A stretch of DNA of 64,000 nt from Gracilimonas tropica DSM 19535 (GTDB taxonomy: Bacteria; Bacteroidota; Rhodothermia; Balneolales; Balneolaceae), in contig NZ_AQXG01000008.1 of NCBI RefSeq assembly GCF_000375425.1, forward strand, positions 96,500 to 160,499, read 5' to 3'. Each line of letters opens with the position of its first letter. Position 1 is the first letter of the stretch. A program made the position numbers and the translations under genes. Positions 1 through 9,279 of this stretch are shown piece by piece. The notes beneath the pieces are model-generated. The model was not told the origin of the DNA. It made no database searches and saw nothing but the letters and a program-made list of their open reading frames with translations.

Positions 1-762
1 TTAGGTGTTCACTTTTTCAATCCGGCACCGCTGATGAAATTAGTGGAAATTATCCCGGGTATCGCCACTGATAAACAAGTTTTTGAAAGCACCAAGACAT
101 TCATCAAAAGCTGGGATAAGATCACCGTTTCCGGTAAAGATACACCGGGATTTATCGTGAACCGGGTAGCCCGGCCGTTTTATGGGGAAGCCCTCAGAAT
201 CTATGAAGAAGGAATCGCGGATGCTGCCACCATCGACTGGGCCATGAAGGAGATCGGTGGATTTCGCATGGGTCCGTTTGAACTGATGGACCTGATCGGC
301 CACGATGTAAATTATGAAGTCACGAGCACGGTATTTGAAGCTTTTTATTACGACCCCCGATTCAAGCCCTCTTTCGCCCAAAAGCGAATGGTAGAAGCCG
401 GGTGGCTGGGACGAAAATCGGGCCGTGGGTTTTATAATTATAATGATGATACCAAAAACCCTGAGCCAACTAAAGACAAACAACTCGGTCAAAAGATCTT
501 CAATCGTATTCTCACTATGCTTATCAATGAAGCATGTGATGCCGTATTTATGAATATCGCCTCTGTGGAAGATGTAGATCTGGCCATGCAAAATGGCGTA
601 AATTATCCCAAAGGGTTACTGCAATGGGCTGATGAGATCGGACTCAAAAACGTGCTCGACAGAATGACGGCCCTTCAGGTTGAATATCGCGAAGATCGTT
701 ATCGCCCCAATCCGTTGTTGAAGAAAATGGTGGCGGATGGAAAGAGTTTTTATGAAGAATAG
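1..762 (+). CDS. paaH: 3-hydroxyacyl-CoA dehydrogenase, PaaH type (5' end outside window)
   Basis: The reading frame is open from base 1, so only the last 253 residues are present and the N-terminal NAD-binding Rossmann part lies upstream of the window. The fragment opens with GVHFFNPAPLMKLVEIIPG, the family segment with the catalytic His and Glu, followed by two C-terminal 3HCDH helical domains (GPFELMDLIGHDVNYEV near residue 95 and a second copy after GRGFYNY). Two such domains are typical of the roughly 475-residue PaaH proteins. The enzyme oxidises a 3-hydroxyacyl-CoA to the 3-oxo form with NAD+, in phenylacetate breakdown 3-hydroxyadipyl-CoA. paaI, paaJ, paaY and paaZ downstream support that role over general fatty-acid oxidation. 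Confidence 0.88.
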   Translation, partial: LGVHFFNPAPLMKLVEIIPGIATDKQVFESTKTFIKSWDKITVSGKDTPGFIVNRVARPFYGEALRIYEEGIADAATIDWAMKEIGGFRMGPFELMDLIGHDVNYEVTSTVFEAFYYDPRFKPSFAQKRMVEAGWLGRKSGRGFYNYNDDTKNPEPTKDKQLGQKIFNRILTMLINEACDAVFMNIASVEDVDLAMQNGVNYPKGLLQWADEIGLKNVLDRMTALQVEYREDRYRPNPLLKKMVADGKSFYEE

Positions 763-835
763 CTGTTAGCTATCAGACTTCAGTTTTAATCTGTAACCAA
801 AAAACTGAAAGCTGATCGCTGACGGCTGAAAGCTT
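761..835. repeat. Palindromic 7-mer-word repeat, family A
   Basis: The left arm is built of AGCTGTT/AGCTATC-like words ending CAGTTT. The right arm, beginning AAACTGAAAGCTGATCGCT, is its inverted counterpart. The arm starts inside the paaH stop codon (TAG-CTG). Related copies lie at 15918, 19091, 19929, 24626, 27108, 29667 and 38430. Confidence 0.8.
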
Positions 836-849
836 AGATAACAACGACT

Positions 850-1272
850 ATGAGTAAAGACAAGAATGCCATAATAAACAACATGCTTTCCAACGACCCT
901 TTCTCCCAATGGATGGGAATTGAGGTATTGGAATCTGAACCGGGTTATTGCAAACTTTCGATGAAAATTCGGGAGGAAATGACCAATGGATTTGGAGTTT
1001 GTCATGGCGGAATTACATTCTCATTTGCTGACAGTGCCCTTGCTTTTGCATCAAATTCCCGTGGAACTATTTCTCTCGCTTTAGAGAACAACATAAACTT
1101 TACAAAGAAAGTGAGTGTTGGAGATACTTTGACAGCCGAAACCGAGGAACTTCAAAATGGTCGGACTATCGGCGTGTACAAAGTCCGCATTAAAAATCAA
1201 GATGAAGAGTTGACAGCGGAGTTCAGAGGCACGGTTTACAGAACCGGCAAGCAACACGAAATTGAAGATTAA
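850..1272 (+). CDS. paaI: Phenylacetate-pathway hotdog thioesterase PaaI
   Basis: A 140-residue single hotdog-fold protein of the length usual for PaaI. The active-site helix region reads CHGGITFSFADSALAFA: His52-Gly-Gly lies at the start of the hotdog helix and Asp61 matches the catalytic aspartate described for E. coli PaaI. PaaI hydrolyses hydroxyphenylacetyl-CoA and other aryl-CoA by-products, freeing CoA when the ring-modification steps stall. It sits between paaH and paaJ, the common order in paa clusters. It follows paaH after an 87-bp gap filled by a palindromic repeat and precedes paaJ by 18 bp. The start at 850 gives the normal N-terminus. Confidence 0.88.
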   Translation: MSKDKNAIINNMLSNDPFSQWMGIEVLESEPGYCKLSMKIREEMTNGFGVCHGGITFSFADSALAFASNSRGTISLALENNINFTKKVSVGDTLTAETEELQNGRTIGVYKVRIKNQDEELTAEFRGTVYRTGKQHEIED

Positions 1273-1290
1273 AATTGAAGATTTAAGATT

Positions 1291-2502
1291 ATGGCAGACG
1301 CATTTATTATTGACGGAATCCGAACTCCTATTGGCAAATTAAAAGGAGCGCTCTCCCCCATTCGGGCCGATGATCTCGCAGCAATTCCTATCAAGGAGCT
1401 CATCAAACGAAATCCTGAAATTGAGTTGGAAGCCATCGAAGATGTGATTCTTGGATGTGCCAATCAGGCGGGAGAAGATAACCGAAACGTAGCCCGAATG
1501 GCTTCGCTATTGGCAGGAATTCCAGTTTCAGTACCGGGTGAAACGGTGAACCGATTGTGTGCTTCCGGAATGAGTGCAACCGTGAAAGCCTATCACGCCA
1601 TCAAAGCCGGCGAAGGAGATCTGTTCATCACGGGTGGAGTCGAACACATGACGCGCGGTCCGATCGTTTTAGGAAAAGGATCCTCCCCTTATTCAGGAAC
1701 CACAGAAATGCATGATTCCACTTTTGGCTGGCGATTCATCAACCCGAAAATGGAAGAAATGTATGGCACCGATGGCATGGGCATGACCGCTGAAAATGTG
1801 GTCGAAAAATACAATATCAGCCGTGAGGATCAGGATAAATTTGCAGCGTGGAGTCAGCAGAAAGCCGGAGCCGCTCGTGATTCGGGAAGATTAGCCAAAG
1901 AAATTGTGCCGGTTGAAATTCCCCGCCGAAAACAAGATCCGCTTTTGTTTGAACATGATGAATTTATGCGTCCCGACACCACTCCCCAAGTGCTCTCCAA
2001 ACTGCGTCCCGCTTTCCGAAAAGATGGTTCTGTAACGGCCGGGAATGCTTCCGGACTGAATGACGGAGCCGGAGCCTTGTTAGTCGCTTCCGATCAGGCG
2101 GTTAAAGATTTTGGTTTGAAGCCGAAAGCACGAATTGTTGCCCATGCGGTTTCAGGAATAGAACCAAGAATTATGGGATTAGGTCCGGTTGAAGCAGCTC
2201 AAAAAGTATTAAAAAGGGCCGGAATGAAACTGGACGATATGGACGTCATCGAATTGAATGAAGCTTTCGCCGGACAATCCCTCGGTGTAACCCGATTGCT
2301 GGAAATGGATGATGATGACCCACGGCTCAACCCAAACGGCGGAGCGATTGCTTTGGGTCACCCATTGGGTATGACCGGTCAGCGATTGCTACAAACGGCC
2401 ACGGTCGAACTTCATGAAAAAGAATCTCACCAATATGCGCTTTGTATGTTGTGTGTAGGGGTTGGGCAAGGCATGGCGGTGATCCTTGAGAAGACAACTT
2501 AA
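1291..2502 (+). CDS. paaJ: 3-oxoadipyl-CoA / 3-oxo-5,6-dehydrosuberyl-CoA thiolase
   Basis: A full-length 403-residue thiolase. The nucleophilic cysteine is Cys90 in VNRLCASGMSA. The histidine of GGAIALGHPLGMTG is His357, and the second cysteine is Cys388 in CMLCVGVGQG, the three residues thiolases use for acyl transfer and proton exchange. Family knowledge: PaaJ/PcaF thiolases cleave 3-oxoadipyl-CoA to succinyl-CoA and acetyl-CoA and also act one cycle earlier on 3-oxo-5,6-dehydrosuberyl-CoA. Sequence alone does not separate PaaJ from PcaF or FadA. The assignment rests on paaI directly upstream (18-bp gap) and on paaY and paaZ downstream. Confidence 0.87.
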   Translation: MADAFIIDGIRTPIGKLKGALSPIRADDLAAIPIKELIKRNPEIELEAIEDVILGCANQAGEDNRNVARMASLLAGIPVSVPGETVNRLCASGMSATVKAYHAIKAGEGDLFITGGVEHMTRGPIVLGKGSSPYSGTTEMHDSTFGWRFINPKMEEMYGTDGMGMTAENVVEKYNISREDQDKFAAWSQQKAGAARDSGRLAKEIVPVEIPRRKQDPLLFEHDEFMRPDTTPQVLSKLRPAFRKDGSVTAGNASGLNDGAGALLVASDQAVKDFGLKPKARIVAHAVSGIEPRIMGLGPVEAAQKVLKRAGMKLDDMDVIELNEAFAGQSLGVTRLLEMDDDDPRLNPNGGAIALGHPLGMTGQRLLQTATVELHEKESHQYALCMLCVGVGQGMAVILEKTT

Positions 2503-2505
2503 TTT

Positions 2506-2589
2506 ACCGCAGAGCTCGCAGAGCCTGCGCAAAAGACGCTAAGTTTTCTTTCTGCGAACTTTGCGAAACCTTAGCGCTCTTAACGGTTA
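2506..2589. repeat. Palindromic ~9-mer-word repeat, family C
   Basis: The left arm repeats CGC-headed words (CGCAGAGCT, CGCAGAGCCTG, CGCAAAAGA, CGCTAAG). The right arm repeats GCG-headed words (GCGAACTTT, GCGAAACCTTA, GCGCTCTTA). A second copy lies between paaZ and the crotonase at 5285. The element fills the paaJ-paaY gap. Confidence 0.75.
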
Positions 2590-2604
2590 CAAAAAATGGT
2601 TCTT

Positions 2605-3198
2605 ATGGCAATTTATGAGTTTAATGGATATAAGCCTGTAGTTCACGAAACAGCATTCGTGCATCCTCAAGCAGCGGTTACGGGAAATGTGATCATCGGG
2701 AGGGATGTGTATATCGGTCCGGGAGCAGCTATTCGTGGCGACTGGGGCAAAATCGTGATCAAAGACGGATGTAATGTACAGGAAAATTGTACGATCCATA
2801 TGTTTCCGGGAGTTACGGTGACGTTAGAAGAATCGGCTCATGTAGGCCATGGAGCTATTATTCACGGAGCGCACCTTGGCGAAAACTGTTTGGTTGGTAT
2901 GAATGCCGTGGTCATGGATAATGTGAAGGTTGGGAAAGAATCCATTATTGGGGCATTATCTTTTGTTCCGGAAGGTATGGAGATCCCGGATCGTAAAGTG
3001 GTCGTTGGAAACCCGGCAAAGGTCATAAAAGATGTTACCGATGAAATGGCTGCCTGGAAAACCAAAGGGACTGGATTATATCAACAGTTACCTGGTGAAT
3101 TACATAACACGCTAAAGGAATGCGAACCGCTTCGTGAAGTACCGGAAGATCGGGAAGATCAGAAGATGGGCTATGAGACGTGGGGGAAGACGAAGTAA
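2605..3198 (+). CDS. paaY: PaaY-type hexapeptide-repeat protein
   Basis: About 197 residues. It has a left-handed beta-helix core of gamma-carbonic-anhydrase/PaaY type, starting MAIYEFNGYKPVVHETAFVH and running through hexapeptide turns (VIIGRDVYIGPGAAIRGD, then GHGAIIHGAHLGENCLVGM). Two histidines in the VGHGAIIHGA stretch are the expected metal ligands. PaaY is a thioesterase/quality-control protein for the phenylacetate route, believed to hydrolyse toxic ring-derived CoA esters. An ATG at 2596 also exists, but PaaY proteins start with the MxIYxF segment, so 2605 is chosen. The extended C-terminal tail (KECEPLREVPEDRED) is typical of PaaY rather than of plain carbonic-anhydrase homologues. 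Confidence 0.82.
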   Translation: MAIYEFNGYKPVVHETAFVHPQAAVTGNVIIGRDVYIGPGAAIRGDWGKIVIKDGCNVQENCTIHMFPGVTVTLEESAHVGHGAIIHGAHLGENCLVGMNAVVMDNVKVGKESIIGALSFVPEGMEIPDRKVVVGNPAKVIKDVTDEMAAWKTKGTGLYQQLPGELHNTLKECEPLREVPEDREDQKMGYETWGKTK

Positions 3199-3226
3199 TT
3201 TTAAATTTTTAAATGCTAAATGTTAA

Positions 3227-5281
3227 ATGGGACGAGATAAGATTAAGGTAACGAGTTATATAAAAGGTGAGTGGATTGAGCAAGGGAAGGAAACCGACCT
3301 CATCAGTGCAGTAACCAATGAGCCGGTTGCTCAGATGGTAGAAGCGGATATTAATTATAAATCAGCGCTGGAATATGCACGGACGGTGGGAGGACCTAAG
3401 CTTCGGGAAATGACCATTCACGAGCGGGCGTTCAAGATCAAGTTTTTGGGGCAGTATCTGATGGAGCGAAAGGAGAAGTATTATGAGATCTCCACGCATA
3501 CCGGGGCTACCCGTGCCGATTCCTGGATCGATATTGAAGGTGGTATCATCACGGCATTTGGCATTTCCAGTAAATCACGTCGCCATCTATCAGATCTTCC
3601 CTGGCATGTGGAAGGCGATACCGAGCGACTTTCCCGTAAAGGCTCTTTCATGGGGCAACATATTTGCGTTCCAAAGCATGGAGTAGCTGTTCATATTAAT
3701 GCCTTTAACTTTCCGATCTGGGGAATGTTGGAGAAATTGGCTCCGGCTATTATTTCGGGGATGCCGGTGATCGTGAAGCCCTCTCCCATCGGGTCTTACC
3801 TTTCCTGGGAAGTCTTTAAGGATATCATTGAATCCGGAATGCTACCGGAAGGCTCGGTTCAGTATATCGCTGCGGATAAGCCCGGAGACCTGCTCGATCA
3901 CCTCAACAGTCAGGATTCTGTGGCTTTCACCGGTTCAGCCCTGACAGGTAAAAAACTGAAAGCTCATCCGAATATCATTGCCAATAATGTGTCTTTTAAT
4001 CTTGAGGCGGATTCGCTGAACTGCTCTATTCTTGGGGAGGATGTCACGCCGGATATGGAGGAATTTGACCTTTTCATTAAAGAAGTGGCGCGAGAAATGA
4101 CGGTCAAAACCGGACAAAAGTGTACAGCCATTCGAAGAACCATTGTCCCGGAACATTTGGAAGAGAAAGTGATCGATGCCTTAAAAGCCCGATTGAAGAA
4201 AACCACGATCGGCGATCCGGCTCAAAAAGAAACGAGAATGGGGCCGCTTGCCAGTTCTCTGCAGGCAGAACGATTTGAGGAGCAACTTCAGCAATTATCC
4301 GAGATCACCGAAACAGTTTATATGGCTGATGGCGATCAGAAAAATGCCTTCACCAATCCACGGGTACTTGTGTGTCACAAACCCATGCAGGTGGATGAGG
4401 TCCACCGATTGGAAGCATTCGGCCCTATGACCACCGTAATGCCTTACAAAACTGCTGAAGAAGCCATCGAGATCGCCAATAAAGCCAATGGTTCGTTGGT
4501 TGGATCTTTGTTTACAGCAGATGATGATCTTGCCCACAAAATAACCATGGGTTGTGCTCCCTACCACGGCCGGTTTATGGTGATCAACAAAAATTCGGCT
4601 GGGGAATCTACGGGACATGGTTCGCCTATCGCTTCATTAGTTCACGGCGGACCCGGTCATGCCGGCGGAGGTGAAGAGTTGGGCGGTGCTCGGGCCGTCC
4701 TTCACAATATGCAACGAATTGCATTACAGGGATCACCGACTACTTTGCGGAACATTGTGAAGCAGCACATAAAAGGAGCCGAAACCCGGGAATCTGAAAA
4801 ACATCCGTTCCAGAAATATTTTGAGGAACTGGAAATTGGGGAAGCATTCACCACCGATAAGCGAACCGTTACCGAAAAAGATGTGGAAGATTTTGCAGAA
4901 TTAAGTGGCGATCATTTTTACGCCCATACCGATCCTGAAGCTGCAGCTCGTTCCCTCTTTGGGAAGATCGTAGCCCATGGTTATTTCGTACTTTCCGCGA
5001 CAGCCGGTTTATTTGTGCACCCTGATGAAGGTCCCGTGATGCTGAATTACGGATTGGAAAATCTTCGATTTGTAGCACCGGTTGCTCCTGGAGATATCAT
5101 TCAGGCCAAGTTGATCCTGAAGCGAAAGAATGTCCGCCAACAGAAGAAAGATGATCCATTCCCATTCGGCGTGGTGTATTGGGATGTGGAAGTGATGAAT
5201 CAGCAGGATGTTTTGGTAGCCGAATACACCATCTTGACGCTGATGAAGCGGAAAAAGAAATTACCTATAGACGAAAAATAA
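3227..5281 (+). CDS. paaZ: Bifunctional oxepin-CoA hydrolase / aldehyde dehydrogenase PaaZ
   Basis: 684 residues, the size of E. coli PaaZ (681). The N-terminal aldehyde dehydrogenase (about residues 1-520) carries the general-base Glu260 (FNLEADSLNCS) and the nucleophile Cys299 (KTGQKCTAIRR). The C-terminal MaoC-type hotdog hydratase (about 540-680) carries Asp562 and His567 in ELSGDHFYAHTDPEAA, the pair needed for ring opening. The protein opens the oxepin-CoA ring and oxidises the resulting reactive aldehyde before it escapes. Both halves look intact, so this is the complete fusion type. It starts 28 bp after paaY at an ATG overlapping an AT-rich spacer. Confidence 0.95.
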   Translation: MGRDKIKVTSYIKGEWIEQGKETDLISAVTNEPVAQMVEADINYKSALEYARTVGGPKLREMTIHERAFKIKFLGQYLMERKEKYYEISTHTGATRADSWIDIEGGIITAFGISSKSRRHLSDLPWHVEGDTERLSRKGSFMGQHICVPKHGVAVHINAFNFPIWGMLEKLAPAIISGMPVIVKPSPIGSYLSWEVFKDIIESGMLPEGSVQYIAADKPGDLLDHLNSQDSVAFTGSALTGKKLKAHPNIIANNVSFNLEADSLNCSILGEDVTPDMEEFDLFIKEVAREMTVKTGQKCTAIRRTIVPEHLEEKVIDALKARLKKTTIGDPAQKETRMGPLASSLQAERFEEQLQQLSEITETVYMADGDQKNAFTNPRVLVCHKPMQVDEVHRLEAFGPMTTVMPYKTAEEAIEIANKANGSLVGSLFTADDDLAHKITMGCAPYHGRFMVINKNSAGESTGHGSPIASLVHGGPGHAGGGEELGGARAVLHNMQRIALQGSPTTLRNIVKQHIKGAETRESEKHPFQKYFEELEIGEAFTTDKRTVTEKDVEDFAELSGDHFYAHTDPEAAARSLFGKIVAHGYFVLSATAGLFVHPDEGPVMLNYGLENLRFVAPVAPGDIIQAKLILKRKNVRQQKKDDPFPFGVVYWDVEVMNQQDVLVAEYTILTLMKRKKKLPIDEK

Positions 5282-5284
5282 TTT

Positions 5285-5365
5285 AACCGCAAAGGACGCC
5301 ATGTTTGCGCTAAGTACGCTAAGTACATCGCGGTCCTTGCGAAATCTTAGCGCTCTCTGCGGTTT
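5285..5365. repeat. Palindromic ~9-mer-word repeat, family C
   Basis: Second copy of the element at 2506. Left words are CGCAAAGGA, CGCCATGTTTG, CGCTAAGTA, CGCTAAGTA. The right arm has GCGAAATCTTA and GCGCTCTCT ending GCGGTTTA. It starts four bases after the paaZ stop codon. Confidence 0.75.
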
Positions 5366-5389
5366 ATTAAACATATAGAATTAGGAAAC

Positions 5390-6154
5390 ATGTCAGAACA
5401 AAACGGAGCCGTAAACCTAAGTATCAACAATAATATCGGGACGATTGAATTCTATCACCCCAAAGGAAATTCGTTGCCCGGAGCTATCCTCAGAGAATTG
5501 GCCCAAACCATAACCGATGCCGGTGAAAATAATGAGATCAGAGTGATCGTAATCAAAAGCCGGGGCGATGGTGCTTTTTGCGCCGGGGCTTCATTTGATG
5601 AGCTGATCGCGATCGAAGATTACGATACAGGCAAAGAATTCTTCATGGGATTTGCACTCGTTCTGAATGCCATGCGTACCTGCCCAAAGCTGATCATCGT
5701 TCGGGTGCATGGAAAAACTGTAGGCGGTGGAGTGGGCATTGCATCTGCCGGTGATTACACCTTTGCCCATGAAAATGCATCGGTAAAACTGAGTGAGCTG
5801 GCCTTGGGAATCGGCCCGTTTGTAGTGGGACCGGCCGTTGAACGAAAAATTGGAACAAGTGCATTTTCAGCCATGGCCGTGGATGCCACTAATTGGTATG
5901 ATGCTAAATTTGCCCGGGAAAAAGGCATGTTCAATAAGGTCTTTGATTCGGTAGCCGACCTCGATCAAGCCGTAAAAGAACTGGCCGAACAGTTAGCAAA
6001 AAGCAGCCCCGATGCCATGAAAAACCTAAAGGCTGTTCTTTGGAAAGGTACCGACGATTGGGATCTGTTGCTGGAGCAACGGGCTGAGATCAGCGGACGA
6101 TTGGTGCTATCCGACTTCACCAAAAATTTTATCAAAAAGTTCAAAGAAAAGTAA
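5390..6154 (+). CDS. Crotonase-family enoyl-CoA hydratase/isomerase (PaaF/PaaG-like)
   Basis: A 254-residue crotonase-fold protein. The oxyanion-hole segment is GAFCAGASFDEL and the second is VHGKTVGGGVGIASAGD. In classical hydratases the second segment reads GG-x-E-L and supplies the first catalytic Glu; here that place is glycine. A Glu remains in KLSELALGIGP, the position of the second catalytic Glu. Loss of one acid favours an isomerase or a specialised hydratase over a standard enoyl-CoA hydratase. Position at the end of the paa cluster suggests it supplies the PaaF (dehydroadipyl-CoA hydratase) or PaaG (ring isomerase) step, but this is inference. It converges end-to-end with the kinase at 6155 with no spacer. 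Confidence 0.72.
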   Translation: MSEQNGAVNLSINNNIGTIEFYHPKGNSLPGAILRELAQTITDAGENNEIRVIVIKSRGDGAFCAGASFDELIAIEDYDTGKEFFMGFALVLNAMRTCPKLIIVRVHGKTVGGGVGIASAGDYTFAHENASVKLSELALGIGPFVVGPAVERKIGTSAFSAMAVDATNWYDAKFAREKGMFNKVFDSVADLDQAVKELAEQLAKSSPDAMKNLKAVLWKGTDDWDLLLEQRAEISGRLVLSDFTKNFIKKFKEK

Positions 6155-9121
6155 TTACAGCTCTTTAGGTAAGGTAATCTTGAAGGTTGTTCCCTCATCA
6201 TTGAAGATCTCTATATCTCCTTTGATCTGGCTGGTGAGCGAATGAATAAGCGTGATACCCAACGAAGTCCGTTTTTTAATGATCAGTTCTTCGGATATAC
6301 CTACACCATCATCTTTTACCTGAAGAAGATATCGATTGCCCACATATGGCCGGAATTCCACCCAAATATTCCCTTCTTTCAATTTATTGAAAGCGTGTTC
6401 GTAACAATTGCTGATCAATTCATTGAGAATCAAACCGCAAGGAATAGCGATGTTTACATTTAACTCGCCCGGCCGGATGTCCATATGCAATTTGATATCT
6501 TTATCCTGTCCCTGCATGGAAGCTGATATCCTGTGAATGAGGTCTTCCGCAAAGGCTTTAAAATCCACATCAGTAAGGGTTTTACTTTGATAGAGCTTTT
6601 CGTGGATGGAGGACATCGTTTGGATGCGCTGCTTGCTGTTTTCAATGGCAGCCTTTGCTTTTGCATCTTTAATCTTAAAACCTTGTAGCTCCAGAAGGCC
6701 TGAGATCACCGCCATATTATTTTTTACGCGATGATGTATTTCCTTGATCAATAACTCTTTCTCATCCAGGGCTTGCTTTAATTCGGAGGTTCTCTCTTCC
6801 ACCATTTTACGCAGGTTCTTCTTCTCGTAATACAAAAGAAACATTCGGACTTTGAGATACATCAACCCGCCAATCACAATTATTGCCAGCACATAGAACC
6901 AGGTTCTCTTCCAATAAGGTTTTTCGATTTCAATGGAAGCCAGGGTAACAGGCGCTCCCCATCCCGATTGAATACTCTTGGTTTGTACTTCCAATTGGTA
7001 TTGGCCGGGACTTAAGTTTGTGTAACTGAGTTCCGGCTGACCGTAACGTTGCTGCCACTCCTGCTCAAAACCCTTCAAACGATACCGAAAAAACACACGC
7101 TGTGGGTTTTCATAAAACAGTGATGCGATATTAAAAGCCACATTATTTTGGTTGTGAGCAAAAGCATGAGTTTCAGGATCACCCAAATCAACTTCTCGTC
7201 CATTTACACTAAATGATTGAATGATTGGTTTGGGAGCTGGCTTCTGATATGGCTGGATATCACCTTCATATTTGATGAGTCCATGCGTGAAAGAGCCGAA
7301 CCAAAGATCCCCGTTATTATCCATGTGGGAAGCCATAAAATTCATTTCAACGCCTTTCCCAAAATCCTGAAGCGGGTAGAAAAACCCATTGATGACATTC
7401 CGCTTTTCTTTAGGTAAAGATGCCATCTTATGGTAATGCAAGCCTCCGCTTGTTCCCTGCCAGATATTACCTTCATTATCGAACTGTAAAAACTGGGTTT
7501 CTTTTAAAAATTCATCCGGTAAGGTGTAATTGTACAGAGCCTGAATCTGATCTTTTTCGTCAAAAGTAATTCTTGAAAAGCCAACATTAGTACCCACCCA
7601 GAAAGTACTGTCCCCGGATTGGGTAATGAAGTGCATCGATGAACCTTCAATACCATCCTCAAAAGAAAATGACCGAACTGAATCTCCTTCTACTTTATGA
7701 ATTCCCTGATCACTGACCGCCCAGATATTCGACTCAAAATCTTTGAACAACGACCACACAAAATTGTCTGCTAATCCCTGCTCTGAATTAAAACTCGTGA
7801 ATTCATTATTTTCATATTTCAAAAGGCCGGATTCTGTAGCAATCCATAAGGCACTCCCATCTACCAAAATATCCTGCAGCGCCCAATTTTTCAGGCCAAT
7901 TTTAGCATCATAATCAGTAAAGTTTTGACCATCAAACTCTACCAACTGTGAGTAACTATTCTGTATCAATAAATTCCCATTAGACAACTGATCGATATCC
8001 CAAATCTCCTTGTAGTCCACCAATTCATTTGGTATTCGAAAATGTTGTGAATTACCTTCCTCGTTGAATTTGGTAAGACCTGTTTCCGTTCCCAGCCAAA
8101 GGCCTGCCTCATTGTCAAAGATCACATTCACTGACTCACCTAAAACAAAATCTGAATCCCTGTATATCCTGAATCCCCTGCTGCGGAGGATGTTAACTCC
8201 GTTTTCATCGGTAGCTACCCAAACCCGACCTTGATTATCTTCATGTAGGCTATACACGTAATTGGAACTCAAGCCATTACTTTTGTTGATGTGGGTATAA
8301 TTTTCTCCATCATACAGATAAATCCCATCACCTTCCGTCGCAATCCAGAGTGTCCCTGTTCCATCAACAAGCACAAAATATACATACTCCAAATCCTCAC
8401 CGTTAATCGACTCTATGGCTTCCCATTTCTTTCCATCAAATACCGAAACACCGTTACTGGTGGAGGCCCATATATTCCCTTCGTCGTCTTCTGCAAAATT
8501 ATAGACCGATGCCCCGCTTAAGCCATCTTCTGTGGTTACCGTCCGGATAGTATCTCCTTCAAATATGGCAATTCCATTCCAGGTACCAATCCACACTTCG
8601 TCAGGCTCCTTATGAAACAAATTCCAGGTATAATCGGAAGGAAGCCCCTCCTCTTCAGTCAGCTGAATCATAGTCTCTTTATCCCAGATAAAAACCCCAT
8701 GACCATAGGTGGAAAACCATAACCTGCCATCAACTGATTCTGATACATGCATTACGGACAATGAATCCAATGCTGAGAGCTCCGGCAGATATCGTATGCT
8801 GTCACCTTCAAAGATTCCGACACCGGCTTCTTCAAACGTTATCCAAAAACGATCTTCAGAATCTATAAAAAGATCATATACAAGATCGCTGCGTAAACCG
8901 TGCTTGGTGGTATAGGAAGTTGGCTCCGTACCATCGTACCGCACCAAGCCTTCATAAGTGGAAAGCCAGATATAACCATTTTCATCCTGAAGCACATCTC
9001 CAATCTGGCCGGCGGGCAGACCTTCATTAGTCGATATTTTTTTGATATCGAAAGTCTGTGCCTTACTTGCTCCTGTACTCAGGATAGCAATAAAACCTAA
9101 TAAAACTATACTTTTATTCAC
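6155..9121 (-). CDS. Exported two-component-propeller sensor histidine kinase (HisKA_2 type)
   Basis: 988 residues. A signal peptide (MNKSIVLLGFIAILSTGASKA) leads into about 12-14 repeated two-component-regulator propeller blades (recurring motifs such as GLPSDYTWNLF and NIWASTSNGVSVFDG). A Y_Y_Y-like domain follows (FRYRLKGFEQEW near residue 690), then one membrane segment (WFYVLAIIVIGGLMYL, about 755-775). The cytoplasmic kinase has the HisKA_2 box KEIHHRVKNNMAVISG (first His about 796) and an ATPase domain with a normal N box (NELISNCYEHAF). It has no fused receiver or HTH domain, so it must signal through a separate regulator that is not adjacent. Such sensors often monitor periplasmic ligands; convergence with paa genes is no proof of a link. 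Confidence 0.87.
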   Translation of the reverse strand: MNKSIVLLGFIAILSTGASKAQTFDIKKISTNEGLPAGQIGDVLQDENGYIWLSTYEGLVRYDGTEPTSYTTKHGLRSDLVYDLFIDSEDRFWITFEEAGVGIFEGDSIRYLPELSALDSLSVMHVSESVDGRLWFSTYGHGVFIWDKETMIQLTEEEGLPSDYTWNLFHKEPDEVWIGTWNGIAIFEGDTIRTVTTEDGLSGASVYNFAEDDEGNIWASTSNGVSVFDGKKWEAIESINGEDLEYVYFVLVDGTGTLWIATEGDGIYLYDGENYTHINKSNGLSSNYVYSLHEDNQGRVWVATDENGVNILRSRGFRIYRDSDFVLGESVNVIFDNEAGLWLGTETGLTKFNEEGNSQHFRIPNELVDYKEIWDIDQLSNGNLLIQNSYSQLVEFDGQNFTDYDAKIGLKNWALQDILVDGSALWIATESGLLKYENNEFTSFNSEQGLADNFVWSLFKDFESNIWAVSDQGIHKVEGDSVRSFSFEDGIEGSSMHFITQSGDSTFWVGTNVGFSRITFDEKDQIQALYNYTLPDEFLKETQFLQFDNEGNIWQGTSGGLHYHKMASLPKEKRNVINGFFYPLQDFGKGVEMNFMASHMDNNGDLWFGSFTHGLIKYEGDIQPYQKPAPKPIIQSFSVNGREVDLGDPETHAFAHNQNNVAFNIASLFYENPQRVFFRYRLKGFEQEWQQRYGQPELSYTNLSPGQYQLEVQTKSIQSGWGAPVTLASIEIEKPYWKRTWFYVLAIIVIGGLMYLKVRMFLLYYEKKNLRKMVEERTSELKQALDEKELLIKEIHHRVKNNMAVISGLLELQGFKIKDAKAKAAIENSKQRIQTMSSIHEKLYQSKTLTDVDFKAFAEDLIHRISASMQGQDKDIKLHMDIRPGELNVNIAIPCGLILNELISNCYEHAFNKLKEGNIWVEFRPYVGNRYLLQVKDDGVGISEELIIKKRTSLGITLIHSLTSQIKGDIEIFNDEGTTFKITLPKEL

Positions 9122-9279
9122 GGTATAACCCCTAAGAATTTAACCGTGTAAAGATGGGGAATTAATTGACTATAAAAAATTAGTAGTTTTTTAGCCGTTT
9201 TGGTCTGTTAATCACTATTTACTACAATTGATTTTATGAATTGCTATACTCTGCCAAACTTCTAATCAACTTTTCTACT

